From Amycolatopsis palatopharyngis (GTDB lineage Bacteria > Actinomycetota > Actinomycetes > Mycobacteriales > Pseudonocardiaceae): a stretch of DNA of 64,000 bases. The DNA is taken from positions 23,608 through 87,607 of the forward strand of contig NZ_PQHZ01000028.1 in assembly GCF_003385185.1 (NCBI RefSeq), given 5' to 3'. Position numbers and translations under genes: made by a program. Below, piece by piece: positions 8,371-17,227 of this stretch. Position 1 is the first letter of the stretch, and each line of letters starts with the position of its first letter. The notes beneath the pieces were generated by a model. That model searched no databases. It saw only the letters and a list, made by a program, of their open reading frames with translations, and was not told the DNA's origin.

Positions 8371-10326
8371 TCAGGACCTGCGTGTGTGCAGGTAGTCCTC
8401 GACCACGGCGGCTCCGAGACCACCGAGGTCGGGGGCCACCACGCGCCCGCCCGCGCGCCGGGCCAGCAGATCCACGAACGACGTCAGCCGAGAGTCGTCA
8501 CCCAGCCGGAAGACGGTGAGTGAGGTACCGAGTTTCCCCAGCCGGTCGACCTCCGTCAGCGTCTTCGCCAGCGTTCGCGGACTGGGCGGGTAGTCGAACT
8601 CCGCCGTCCCGTCCGGTTCCAGGTGCGCGGTGGGCTCGCCGTCGGTGACCAGCAGTACCACGGGCCGAGCGCCCGGGTTCCTGCGCAGGTGTCGGCCCGC
8701 GAGCAGTAGTGCGTGGTGGGCGTTGGTGCCCTGCTCCCACGCGCCTTCCAGGCCGACCAGTTCGGCCAGCTCCACCGCGGTGGCGTAGCGGCCGAAGGTG
8801 ATCAGCTGCAGCGCGTCCCCCCGGAACCGGGTGGCGATCAGCTGCTGCAGGGCGAGGGCCGTGCGTTTCATCGGCAGCCAGCGGCCCTCCTGCACCATCG
8901 ACCAGGAGGTGTCCACGCACAGCGCGACCGCGGCCCGCGCGCGCTGCTCGGTCTCGACCACCTCGACATCGGACACGTCGAGCTCGGTACCGCGCCCCGT
9001 CCCCCCGGCCGCGGTGCGCAGGACGGCGTTGCGGACCGTCCTGGAGACAGCCCAGGGCTGTGTGTCGCCGAACTGCCACGGCCTGCTCGAACCGGTCAGC
9101 TCTCCCGCTGCGCCCGCGGTCGCGGTCTCCCGCTGACCCGCGCGACCACGCAGTGTCTTGATCACGTCGGACAACGCCGTCTCGGCGAGGCGGCGCAACG
9201 CCTTCGGTGACAGGCGCAGCGATCCGTCCGCCGTCCGCTCGAACAAGCCCTGCCTGCGCAGCTCCCGTTCGAGCTCGGCGAGCCTGCGCGCGTCGACCCC
9301 CGCGTCCTCGCCGAGCTGGCGGATCAGCGCGTCGGAATCGATGTCCTCCAGCCTGGCGCCGGGATACGACTGCGAAAGCTGCTCGGCCAGTGCGTCCAGC
9401 TCGGCGAGATCGGTCATCGCGCGCACCCCCTCGCCGAACCCGAGTGAGTCGTCGCCACGAAACCGCGCCGAGGAATCCCAATCCTGCCTCGGCCGCAGTG
9501 CCCGCAGCTGCCCGTCCAGCGCCGACAGTTGCTCGGCCATCCGCGAGTCACCGAAGGCCTGCTGGGACAGCTCGGCCAGTTCGGCCCGCTGCTCGGGCGA
9601 CATCGAGTTGAGCATCCGCTGTGCCGCGGCCGCCCTCGCCGCCAGCACGTCGATGAGTTCGTCGACCGTCCTCGGCTGTTCGGGGAAGAACTCGCCATGT
9701 CTGCTCATGAACTCCGCGAAGCGTTGCGGCACGTCGGCGAAGCCCTGTGCGTGCGCGGACAGCAGTGCGTTCAGATCCGCCAGCATCTGGTTGATCCGCT
9801 CGACGTCGGCGCTGCCGGTCTCCTGCAGCGCGTTCTTCATTCCCTCGAACCGGGAGTCGAGCAACTCCCTGCCCAGCAGGTCGCGGATCCGCTCGTAGTT
9901 CTGCCTGCCCTCCGCCGAGCGCCAGTCGTACTCCGCCAGCTCGCGCACCGCGGCCGCCGTGCCTGAGGGCAACGCGTCCAGCACGGCCTCCTGGAAGCGC
10001 GCGTCGTCGGACGGGTCCGGGAAGAGGTCAGCGCGTTCGGCGGCCACGGCCGCGTCCAGCAGCTGCCGCACCTCCTGCAGCGTCCCGTCCAGGCGATGGC
10101 GTCGCTGGATCTCCGACCGGCGCTGCCATACCCGCCGGGTCAGCTCGTCCAGGCCTGCCGTGTCCCTCGTGCCCCTGCGCAGCAACTCCTCCAGTGCCGA
10201 GCGGGGCGACGCACCGGCCATCACCTCCTGGCCGATCTCGTCCAACGCCTCCCGAAGGTCCGCGGGCGCGGCGAGCGGATCCGGCCCCTCGTGCCAGGGG
10301 CCGTAGGAGTAGCCGGGCGCGGTCAC
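8371..10326 (-). CDS. VWA-domain protein paired with an AAA ATPase
   Basis: A 651-residue protein. The N-terminal 430 residues are charged and helical with many leucine heptads. The C-terminal third is a von Willebrand A domain with the MIDAS motif DTSWS near residue 465 and a later TDGEPT. No signal peptide or membrane segment is seen. It overlaps the upstream AAA gene by four bases (GTGA), as do the mycobacterial pair Rv0958/Rv0959, which it resembles in size and layout. Such MoxR/chelatase-type AAA plus VWA pairs are thought to act as metal-insertion or remodelling chaperones. The client here is unknown. It is not a cobaltochelatase set, because no CobN-like gene is near. Confidence 0.85.
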   Translation of the reverse strand: MTAPGYSYGPWHEGPDPLAAPADLREALDEIGQEVMAGASPRSALEELLRRGTRDTAGLDELTRRVWQRRSEIQRRHRLDGTLQEVRQLLDAAVAAERADLFPDPSDDARFQEAVLDALPSGTAAAVRELAEYDWRSAEGRQNYERIRDLLGRELLDSRFEGMKNALQETGSADVERINQMLADLNALLSAHAQGFADVPQRFAEFMSRHGEFFPEQPRTVDELIDVLAARAAAAQRMLNSMSPEQRAELAELSQQAFGDSRMAEQLSALDGQLRALRPRQDWDSSARFRGDDSLGFGEGVRAMTDLAELDALAEQLSQSYPGARLEDIDSDALIRQLGEDAGVDARRLAELERELRRQGLFERTADGSLRLSPKALRRLAETALSDVIKTLRGRAGQRETATAGAAGELTGSSRPWQFGDTQPWAVSRTVRNAVLRTAAGGTGRGTELDVSDVEVVETEQRARAAVALCVDTSWSMVQEGRWLPMKRTALALQQLIATRFRGDALQLITFGRYATAVELAELVGLEGAWEQGTNAHHALLLAGRHLRRNPGARPVVLLVTDGEPTAHLEPDGTAEFDYPPSPRTLAKTLTEVDRLGKLGTSLTVFRLGDDSRLTSFVDLLARRAGGRVVAPDLGGLGAAVVEDYLHTRRS

Positions 10327-11726
10327 GGTCCGTACACCGTCGTGTGGTCGTCGGCGTCCTTGGCGAGCTTGCGGGCGAGGTAGAGCGACTCCAGCGCGAG
10401 CTCGACCGCGGCGGCGATCCGGCTGGGTGGTTCGTCGGCGCCCACGCCCGCCCGCTGCGCGACCTCGTGTAGCACGGGCAGTTCCGGCAGCGCGGCGAGG
10501 AGCTCCTTGCCCGGCACTCGCTCACCGGTCGCCACCAGATGCCCGTCGGCGACCGCGTTCCCGAGCGGGGTCAGGTCGAGCCCGGCGAAGCGTTCCCGCG
10601 CCGTTTCGGCGACCGCCCTGCGCAGCAGGTGCGTCAGGTGCTCGGTCTCCCTGCCCTCCTCGCCGGGCTCGAACTCGAGCTTGCCGCGCAGTACCGCCGG
10701 TACCGAGTCGAGGTCGACCGGCCGGGCCACGGCGGGTTGCTCCCCGGTGAGTGCCGAACGCCGCAGTGCGGCAGCGGCGACCGTCTCGGCGGCGGCGACG
10801 GCGAACCTCGCCGACACCCCCGATCGCTGGTCGACCACGTTGGACTCGCGCAGACCGCGGACGAACCGGGCGAGAACCTCGAGCAACGGCGTACCGACCT
10901 CGGCGACCAGCCGGGCCTCCTGCCGGACGACACCGATCTCCGCGTCCAGATCGAGTGGGTAGTGCGTGCGTATCTCGGCGCCGAAGCGGTCCTTGAGGGG
11001 GGTGATGATCCGGCCCCGGTTCGTGTAGTCCTCGGGGTTCGCTGTGGCCACCAGCAGGACGTCAAGCGGCAACCTCAGGGTGTACCCCCGAACCTGGATG
11101 TCGCGCTCCTCCATCACGTTGAGCAGCGCGACCTGAATCCGTTCGGCGAGGTCAGGCAGCTCGTTGATCGCGACGATCCCGCGGTGCGACCGGGGCACGA
11201 GTCCGAAGTGGATGGTCTCGGGATCACCCAGACTCCGCCCCTCGGCGACCTTGACCGGGTCGACGTCACCGATCAGGTCCCCGACCGATGTGTCCGGCGT
11301 GGCGAGCTTCTCGGTGTAGCGCTCGTCGCGGTGCAGCCAGGCCACCGGGAGGTCGTCGCCGAGTTCGGCCGCCCTGCGCCGGGAGGCGGGGGTGATCGGC
11401 CGCAAGGGGTGCTCGGCCAGTTCCGACCCCTCGATCACCGGTGTCCACTCGTCGAGCAGGCCGGCCAGTGTGCGCAGGAGCCGGGTCTTGCCCTGACCTC
11501 GCTCACCGAGCAGCACGACGTCGTGCCCGGCCAGCAGTGCCCGTTCCAACTGCGGCAGCACTGTTCTGGAGAACCCGACCATCCCGGGCCACGGGTCCCG
11601 CCCCAACCGCAGCGCGTCGAGCAGGTTGTCGTGGATCTCCGTCTTGACGCCACGCGGGGAATTCCCCGCCTCGCGCAACGCTCCGGCGGTACGGGGCAGG
11701 TCCGCTGGTGGGGAACTGTTGCTCAC
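10323..11726 (-). CDS. AAA ATPase of the magnesium-chelatase-I/MoxR type
   Basis: The ATPase partner of the downstream VWA protein. Walker A is GERGQGKTRLL near residue 80, Walker B the segment GIVAINELPDL, and sensor 1 the segment VATANPEDYTN. A helical chelatase-like C terminus follows. I placed the start at GTG 11726; the frame is open to 11810, but the extra 28 residues are serine/glycine-rich, unlike the family, and crowd the divergent gene at 11826. The encoded length is 467 residues, close to Rv0958. With the next gene it probably forms a two-component remodelling machine. Confidence 0.85.
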   Translation of the reverse strand: MSNSSPPADLPRTAGALREAGNSPRGVKTEIHDNLLDALRLGRDPWPGMVGFSRTVLPQLERALLAGHDVVLLGERGQGKTRLLRTLAGLLDEWTPVIEGSELAEHPLRPITPASRRRAAELGDDLPVAWLHRDERYTEKLATPDTSVGDLIGDVDPVKVAEGRSLGDPETIHFGLVPRSHRGIVAINELPDLAERIQVALLNVMEERDIQVRGYTLRLPLDVLLVATANPEDYTNRGRIITPLKDRFGAEIRTHYPLDLDAEIGVVRQEARLVAEVGTPLLEVLARFVRGLRESNVVDQRSGVSARFAVAAAETVAAAALRRSALTGEQPAVARPVDLDSVPAVLRGKLEFEPGEEGRETEHLTHLLRRAVAETARERFAGLDLTPLGNAVADGHLVATGERVPGKELLAALPELPVLHEVAQRAGVGADEPPSRIAAAVELALESLYLARKLAKDADDHTTVYGP

Positions 11727-11825
11727 TCCCGCGACGCTACTTCCCGATCGCCCTGGCGTCGACGTGGAGCAACTCCACCCACCGGGTTTCCCGCCTCGCG
11801 AAGACGGCATCTAGTCTGGATCGCC

Positions 11826-12623
11826 GTGTGCTGTCCCAGTGCGACCCTCTCGGTCTGGTCCTCGGCGTGGCTGAACGGCGCCGCCGCATCCGACAACGCC
11901 CTTGACGCGCTCGGCGCGTGGGGCACGGCGCATGAGGTGGTCGCCGCCGATGCAGAAACGGCGGAGTGGCTCGACCTGCCCGTGTCCGGCGCTGTTCCCG
12001 CGCAACCCGCGCAATTGCTCGGCGCACTGCGCCGGATCGGCGCCGCCGATGCCCGGCTGACCCTGCCGGTCCCCGGCGACGTTCGCGGCCTTGGCGGCGG
12101 AGGACCGTTCACCGAGGCCGCCCTGCGCTCGGGTGAAGCGGCGCTGTTTCCCTCCGCCGGCTGCGCCGTCGTGCCCGAGCCGATCGCGGAAGGCCTGCTG
12201 CGCTGGATCGTGCACCAGATCCCGGTGGGCACCGAGCCCGAGTTCGTCGGGATCGGCGAGGCCGAGCATCTGCTCACCGACGCGGTCCGCGTCAGCGCGG
12301 GAACGTTGCAGCAACTCGACGTCGCACGGGATCGCCCCGGCGTGCGCGGGGAACTGAAGGCGCGTCTGCGCTCAGCACCTCGGCCGGGCTGGCCCGCACC
12401 GATGCCCGGCCGCTGTCTGCTGGTCCTGCAACGGGCGGACGAGGTGGAGGCCATCCTCGCCCTCGCCATGACCGACGAACCGGGTGGTGCGTTGTCGGCA
12501 TCGGCCGCGGCACAACGTTCCGAGGCGCTGCGCCCGCTGTCCGACGCCGTCCGCACGGCTCGGTGTGCCGCCGTCACCGAGGCCGTGCGCGTGCTCAGTG
12601 GCGACGCCGACCGGCAGACCTAG
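11826..12623 (+). CDS. Conserved hypothetical protein
   Basis: A 265-residue alanine- and leucine-rich soluble protein with no signal peptide. I do not recognise a named domain. Codon use is typical and the third-position GC is high throughout, so it is a real gene. A long upstream open frame (from 10539) is antisense to the AAA gene. The start is probably GTG 11826, whose product begins MCCPSATLSVWSSAWLNG. It is divergent from the AAA/VWA operon, 99 bp away, which leaves open a functional link. It ends just before a 21-bp tandem repeat. Confidence 0.7.
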   Translation: MCCPSATLSVWSSAWLNGAAASDNALDALGAWGTAHEVVAADAETAEWLDLPVSGAVPAQPAQLLGALRRIGAADARLTLPVPGDVRGLGGGGPFTEAALRSGEAALFPSAGCAVVPEPIAEGLLRWIVHQIPVGTEPEFVGIGEAEHLLTDAVRVSAGTLQQLDVARDRPGVRGELKARLRSAPRPGWPAPMPGRCLLVLQRADEVEAILALAMTDEPGGALSASAAAQRSEALRPLSDAVRTARCAAVTEAVRVLSGDADRQT

Positions 12624-12637
12624 GCCGGCCTGCCACG

Positions 12638-12721
12638 GGAACTGCGAACTCCCGCCCCGGAACTGCGAACTCGGCCACGGGAACTGCCAAGTCAGGGCCG
12701 GGAACTGCCAAGTCGGGGTCA
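12638..12721. repeat. Tandem 21-bp repeat (four units) between convergent genes
   Basis: Units start at 12638, 12659, 12680 and 12701. They are variants of GGAACTGCGAACTCGGCCACG and share the core GGAACTGCNAAnTC with the array at 3317-3402. The array fills the gap between two convergent genes, and its last bases reach the hemH stop. A role in bidirectional termination or simple repeat spread is possible. Confidence 0.85.
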
Positions 12722-13780
12722 GGGGGCGCGGCGCTTCGGGGGTTCGCAACAGCCGATGGCGCAGGGTGCGCCGTTGACCGTGCAGCCGGCCGTCGGGAAG
12801 TCCGAGAGGGCGCGCGGTGGCGCTCCCGAACAGTGCTCGCGGACCAGCTCGACGACGAGCTGGGCGAAGCGGGGGTCACCGTTCGGTGTCGGCACCCTGG
12901 CGAAGCCCATCCCGAGTTCGGCGGCTCGCTCCGCGGCCTCGTTGTCCAGATCCCACACCACCTCCAGGTGGTCTGAGACGAACCCGACCGGGCAGACGAC
13001 CACCGAGGTGGCCCCCTGCGCGTGCACCGCGCCGAGATGGTCCACGATGTCCGGCTCCAGCCAGGGCATTGTCGGCGGACCGGAACGGGACTGCCACACC
13101 ACGTCGTAATCGGCCACACCCGCCTCGGCCGCCACCAGCCGCGCCGCTTCGGCGATCTGCCGGGAGTACCTGCGGCCGCCGGAGCCGGGCGGTCCGGCCG
13201 CGACGTCCGCGCTGTCCGGGATGGAGTGTGCGACGAAGATCGTGCGGGCGCCCTCCGGCGAACCGAGTGCGGCGTGCGCGGCCCGGACACCGTCGGCGAA
13301 CGCCGAGACGAACAGCGGGTGGTCGAAGAACTGCCGTAGTTTCGTCAGCTCGGGGGCGTTCTCCCCCACCGCGGCCCTGGCTCGCACGATGTCCTCGTCG
13401 TACTGCCTGCACGCCGAGTAGCCGCCGTATGCGCTGGTGGGAAAGACCAGTGCCCGCCGCACGCCAGCGCCGGCCATCTCGGCCAGCGTGTCCTCGACCA
13501 GCGGGTGCCAGTTCCGGTTGCCGAAGTAGACCGGCAGGTCGAGCCCCTGACCCTCCAGCTCCTTGCGGACGGCCGCGATCGCCTCGAGGTTGAGCCGGTT
13601 GATCGGTGACACACCACCGAAGTGGTGGTAGTGCTCGGCGACCTCCGCCAGCCGCGCTCGCGGCACTCCCCTGCCGCGAGTCACGTTCTCGAGGAACGGC
13701 AGCACCTCGTCCGGCCCCTCCGGACCACCGAAGGACAGCCACAACACCGCGTCATAGGAAAGCTCACTCACGGTGCCCAT
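12719..13780 (-). CDS. hemH: Ferrochelatase (coproporphyrin ferrochelatase type)
   Basis: This enzyme inserts Fe2+ into a porphyrin. In Actinobacteria the substrate is coproporphyrin III (also called CpfC). The 353-residue protein starts LSFGGPEGPDEV and contains YHHFGGVSPIN, the active-site region VFPTSAYGGYS, the His segment FVAHSIP, and VCPVGFVSDHLEVVWDLD. Four cysteines near the C terminus (CTVNGAPCAIGCC) match the [2Fe-2S] ligands of actinobacterial ferrochelatases. ATG 13780 is the only good start. It is the last gene of a fabG-inhA-PRODH-hemH series. Mycobacteria have fabG1-inhA-hemZ without the dehydrogenase. Confidence 0.95.
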   Translation of the reverse strand: MGTVSELSYDAVLWLSFGGPEGPDEVLPFLENVTRGRGVPRARLAEVAEHYHHFGGVSPINRLNLEAIAAVRKELEGQGLDLPVYFGNRNWHPLVEDTLAEMAGAGVRRALVFPTSAYGGYSACRQYDEDIVRARAAVGENAPELTKLRQFFDHPLFVSAFADGVRAAHAALGSPEGARTIFVAHSIPDSADVAAGPPGSGGRRYSRQIAEAARLVAAEAGVADYDVVWQSRSGPPTMPWLEPDIVDHLGAVHAQGATSVVVCPVGFVSDHLEVVWDLDNEAAERAAELGMGFARVPTPNGDPRFAQLVVELVREHCSGAPPRALSDFPTAGCTVNGAPCAIGCCEPPKRRAP

Positions 13781-13839
13781 CTTCGCGCTGTGACCGCGCT
13801 CGCGCAGATCCGGGGCCCCGGTGCCCGGCACCCGCGGGT

Positions 13840-14742
13840 TCAGCTGCCCCTGGACTCGGCCAGCCGCCGCATCCAGTAACGGAACCAGTCGTCCCCGAAG
13901 GGCACGTACACCCGCACCGGAACACCACGGGCGACGAGGTCGTCCAGGGTGGCGGGACGCACGCCGAGCAACTGCTCGACCGGACGTGGCCCGAGCGCGG
14001 CGAGCAGAGCCTCCCGGAGCACCCCGTCGTGGGTGGCCAGCGCGAAGCTCGCGTCGGCCTCGGCCAGCCGGTGGGCGAGGCGGGTGAAGGCGATGTCCGT
14101 GGGCTCGCCGTAGGGCAACGCCCGATCCGCGGGCTCGACGTAGGCGCCCTTCACCAGTCGCACGTGGACACCCGCATCCACGAGACGGTCGAGGTCGCGC
14201 TCCGAGCGTCGCAGGTTCGCCTGCACAGTCGCCCCGATCCGGTCCGCGAGGCCGTTTCCCGCGGCGGTCAGGACACACTCCAGCACCGCATCGGCCCGGT
14301 CGTAGTCCTCCGCACCCACCTGAACGCGGCGTCCGGGCGGCAGCTTCTCCGCGACGGCGCTCAGTTTGTCCGCGCAGTAGCCGGTGTCGACGTCCAACCC
14401 GAGATGGGACAGGTCGACCGACAACCACGCGTCGTCCGGCAGCACCCGCAGTTCACCTGCCAGCCGGAGGTAGTCCTCGGCGACCCGTTCGGCTTCAGCG
14501 GCGTCCCTGACGAGCTCGCCGAACTGGTCGATACTGCTCGCCACACCACGCTCGTGCAGCTGGTGCGCGGTTCGTACGGCATCCTCCGCCGTTGTCCCCG
14601 CGACGTAACGAGCGGCCGCACGCCAGGCCAGTCGCTCGGCGGGCGGCGCAGCCCGGACGCCACGTTCGAGAAGGCTGTTGGTGGCGAGGCGGAATAGGAT
14701 GACGCGATCGATGCTCACGATCGCCAACCTACCGACCGCCAC
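13840..14742 (-). CDS. Proline dehydrogenase (monofunctional)
   Basis: A 300-residue FAD-dependent proline dehydrogenase that oxidises proline to pyrroline-5-carboxylate. It shows the barrel motifs VSVDLSHLGLD-like, RLVKGAY, LATHDG and the C-terminal signature RVYVPFGDDWFRYWMRRL, which places the conserved arginines for substrate carboxylate binding. No P5C dehydrogenase is adjacent. It lies 31 bp after inhA and 59 bp before hemH on the same strand, so it is probably co-transcribed with fatty-acid and heme genes. The metabolic reason for that is unclear. Confidence 0.93.
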   Translation of the reverse strand: MAVGRLAIVSIDRVILFRLATNSLLERGVRAAPPAERLAWRAAARYVAGTTAEDAVRTAHQLHERGVASSIDQFGELVRDAAEAERVAEDYLRLAGELRVLPDDAWLSVDLSHLGLDVDTGYCADKLSAVAEKLPPGRRVQVGAEDYDRADAVLECVLTAAGNGLADRIGATVQANLRRSERDLDRLVDAGVHVRLVKGAYVEPADRALPYGEPTDIAFTRLAHRLAEADASFALATHDGVLREALLAALGPRPVEQLLGVRPATLDDLVARGVPVRVYVPFGDDWFRYWMRRLAESRGS

Positions 14743-14773
14743 CCGCCGCGCCCCGAGCCGGAAGGCGCGGACG

Positions 14774-15541
14774 TCAGACGCCGAGAGCGTGCACGCCGCC
14801 GTCGACCCAGATCATCGAGCCGGTGGTCGCGGGCAGCCAGTCGGAGAGCGCCGCGCAGACGGTCTTGGCCGTCGGTATCGGGTCGGAGCTGTCCCAGCCG
14901 AGCGGGGCACGGTCGCCCCAGCCTTCCTCCAGCTCGCCGAAGCCGGGGATGGACTTCGCCGCCATCGTCTTCATCGGGCCCGCGGTCACCAGGTTCACCC
15001 GGATCCCCTGCGGCCCGAGATCCCTGGCGAGGTACCGGTTGACCGACTCGAGCGCCGCCTTGGCCACGCCCATCCAGTTGTAGACCGGCCAAGCGACCCT
15101 GGCGTCGAAGTCCATACCGACGATGGACGAGCCCCTGGCGAGTAGCGGCAGCGTGGCGACCGCGAGGGACTTGAACGAGTACGCGGAGACCTCGACGGCG
15201 GTGGAGACGTCCTTCCACGGCGCGTCCATGAACGGAGCGCCGAGGCATGAGGGTGGCGCGAAACCGATCGAGTGCAGCACTCCGTCGAGCCCGTCGACGT
15301 GCTCACGCACGCGATCGGCCAGCGTGTCCAGGTGCTCCTGGTTCTGCACGTCGAGTTCGATCACCGGCGCCGGTTCGGGCAGCCGCTTGGCGATCCGCTC
15401 CACGAGGGAGAGCCTGCCGAAGCCGGTGAGCACCACCTTGGCGCCCTGCTCCTGGGCCATCTTGGCGGCGTGGAACGCGAGCGACGCGTCGGTGATCACC
15501 CCGGTGATCAGTAGTCGCTTGCCTTCGAGCAGTCCGGACAC
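14774..15541 (-). CDS. inhA: Enoyl-ACP reductase (InhA/FabI)
   Basis: NADH-dependent reduction of trans-2-enoyl-ACP, the last step of each FAS-II round. The 255-residue protein has the divergent SDR motif LLITGVITDASLAFHAA, the active-site segment containing YNWMGVAKAALE (Tyr and Lys eight residues apart) and the ending IWVDGGVHALGV. All are close to mycobacterial InhA, the isoniazid target. It follows fabG by about 125 bp in the same orientation. Pseudonocardiaceae lack mycolates, so here it serves ordinary fatty-acid synthesis. Confidence 0.95.
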   Translation of the reverse strand: MSGLLEGKRLLITGVITDASLAFHAAKMAQEQGAKVVLTGFGRLSLVERIAKRLPEPAPVIELDVQNQEHLDTLADRVREHVDGLDGVLHSIGFAPPSCLGAPFMDAPWKDVSTAVEVSAYSFKSLAVATLPLLARGSSIVGMDFDARVAWPVYNWMGVAKAALESVNRYLARDLGPQGIRVNLVTAGPMKTMAAKSIPGFGELEEGWGDRAPLGWDSSDPIPTAKTVCAALSDWLPATTGSMIWVDGGVHALGV

Positions 15542-15666
15542 CTGTCCTCCAGTTCTGGGGTTGTTGCTACTTCTGGCTGGTTGTGCACAGAGCCTGTCGG
15601 AGAATCCGGGTCCGCGATCGGCCGATCACCATGACCTCGCAGTCCGCGGTTCTCGCTCCGCCCTGT

Positions 15667-16371
15667 TCAGTGGCCCATACCGAGGCCGCCGTCGACCGGC
15701 AGCACGGCTCCGTTGACGTACCCCGCCTCCTCGGAGGACAGGTACCGCACGGCGGCGGCGATCTCGGCCGGGTCCGCGTAGCGGCCCGAGGGGATCTGGG
15801 CGAGGATCTCCTTCTTCCGCTCCTCACCCAGTGCGTCGGTCATGTCGGTGCCGACGAAACCGGGTGCCACCACGTTGGCCGTGATGTTCCGGGAGCCCAG
15901 TTCCCTGGCCAGCGAGCGGGCCAGGCCCACGAGACCGGCCTTGCTCGCGGCGTAGTTGAGCTGGCCCGCCGAACCCGTCAGCCCGACGACCGAGGAGATG
16001 AACACGAAGCGGCCCCATTTGGCGCGCAGCATCCCGCGCGAAGCACGCTTCGCGACCCGGTAGGCGCCGGTGAGGTTCGCGTCCACGACGCGGGTGAACT
16101 GGTCCTCACTCATCCGCATGAGCAACGTGTCGTCGGTGATCCCCGCGTTGGAGACCAGCACCTCCACCGGCCCCTGGTGCTCCTCGACCTCCTTGAAGGC
16201 GGCATCCACCTGCTCGGTGTCGGTGACGTCGGCCTGGACGCCGAACAGTCCTTCCGGGGCGCCGGAGCCACGGTGCGTCACCGCGACCTTGTGTCCCTGC
16301 TCGGCGAGATCACGCGCGATGGCAAGACCGATGCCACGATTGCCACCGGTGACCAGAACCGAACGTGCCAC
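15667..16371 (-). CDS. fabG: 3-oxoacyl-ACP reductase (FabG/MabA)
   Basis: An NADPH-dependent SDR of 234 residues. TGGNRGIG is near residue 8, NAGIT near 85, the catalytic YAASKAG near 150 and the SDR ending GAVLPVDGGLGMGH. GTG 16371 has GAGGAG six bases upstream, so I prefer it to the in-frame upstream ATG at 16404. First gene of the fabG-inhA-PRODH-hemH run. It makes the hydroxyacyl-ACP that, after dehydration, InhA reduces. Confidence 0.95.
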   Translation of the reverse strand: MARSVLVTGGNRGIGLAIARDLAEQGHKVAVTHRGSGAPEGLFGVQADVTDTEQVDAAFKEVEEHQGPVEVLVSNAGITDDTLLMRMSEDQFTRVVDANLTGAYRVAKRASRGMLRAKWGRFVFISSVVGLTGSAGQLNYAASKAGLVGLARSLARELGSRNITANVVAPGFVGTDMTDALGEERKKEILAQIPSGRYADPAEIAAAVRYLSSEEAGYVNGAVLPVDGGLGMGH

Positions 16372-16561
16372 GTAGTACTCCTCGAAAATCGCTGGATGCG
16401 TCACCGCCTGCTGCCGACGGTCGCGCTGAGGCTATCGGCTCCCGCTGTGCCAGTCGCGTCCGCGCGGCCGATACCCCCGAGTAACCCGGCATGGTGTAGG
16501 ACACACTCGGTGAACAAGGCCACTGGCAGGTGTGATCCGAGGGCGACGCGGAGGTGCTGAC

Positions 16562-17224
16562 GTGCGAGTCCTGCTCGTCGAGGACGACGACGGCGTCGCT
16601 GGCGCGCTCGCTGAGAGCCTGCGCACTCCCGGTCATCAGGTCACCAGGGTGGCGCGCGGGATGGACGCCCTCACCCGGCACCGCGAGGCCGATCTGGTGC
16701 TGCTCGACCTCGGCCTGCCGGATGTGGACGGGCTCGACGTACTGCACCGCATCCGGCAGGTCTCGGCGGTTCCGGTGCTGGTGCTCACCGCTCGTGGTGA
16801 CGAACGCACGGTGGTGCGCGGCCTCCGGCTCGGGGCGGACGACTACCTGACCAAACCGGTCCGGCTCGCCGAACTGCTCGCGCGGATGGAGGCGGTGGCG
16901 CGCAGGACCGCCCTGCGGCAGTCCGGCGAGGCGCCCGCGACGGTGCGCGTGGGAGACGTCGAGATCGATCTCGGCGCCCGGCGGGTGCGCTCGGGGGGCC
17001 GCGAGGTGGCGCTGACCGCCAAGGAGTTCGACGTCCTCGCGGTGCTCGCCGCCCGCCGGGGCACGGCCGTGAGCAGACAGCAGGTCATGGACGAGGTTTG
17101 GGGCGACGCCCACCTCGCCGTCTCGCGGTCGCTCGACGTGCACCTCACCCAGCTCCGCGCGAAGCTCGCCACGCCCGGGCTCGTCGTCACCATTCGCGGC
17201 TACGGCTACCGGCTGGGCGAGTGA
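16562..17224 (+). CDS. OmpR-family response regulator
   Basis: A 220-residue regulator. The receiver domain has acidic residues VEDDD near residue 8, the phospho-acceptor Asp near 49 (LLDLGLPDVDG), T/S near 77 and Lys in LTKPVR near 99. A winged-helix DNA-binding domain follows (LTAKEFDVLAVLA, ending TIRGYGYRL). GTG 16562 follows GGAGG with a 7-base gap. The histidine kinase starts four bases after its stop, so they form one operon with the downstream TAXI lipoprotein. Confidence 0.92.
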   Translation: MRVLLVEDDDGVAGALAESLRTPGHQVTRVARGMDALTRHREADLVLLDLGLPDVDGLDVLHRIRQVSAVPVLVLTARGDERTVVRGLRLGADDYLTKPVRLAELLARMEAVARRTALRQSGEAPATVRVGDVEIDLGARRVRSGGREVALTAKEFDVLAVLAARRGTAVSRQQVMDEVWGDAHLAVSRSLDVHLTQLRAKLATPGLVVTIRGYGYRLGE

Positions 17225-17227
17225 GCG

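Noticed and set aside
8371..11726. Cobalt or magnesium chelatase for a tetrapyrrole
   Set aside because: The AAA and VWA parts resemble chelatase subunits, but no large CobN/ChlH subunit or corrin genes lie nearby.
10539..11825. Upstream extension of the plus-strand frame that ends at 12623
   Set aside because: It is antisense to the AAA ATPase; only the part from GTG 11826 shows independent coding character.
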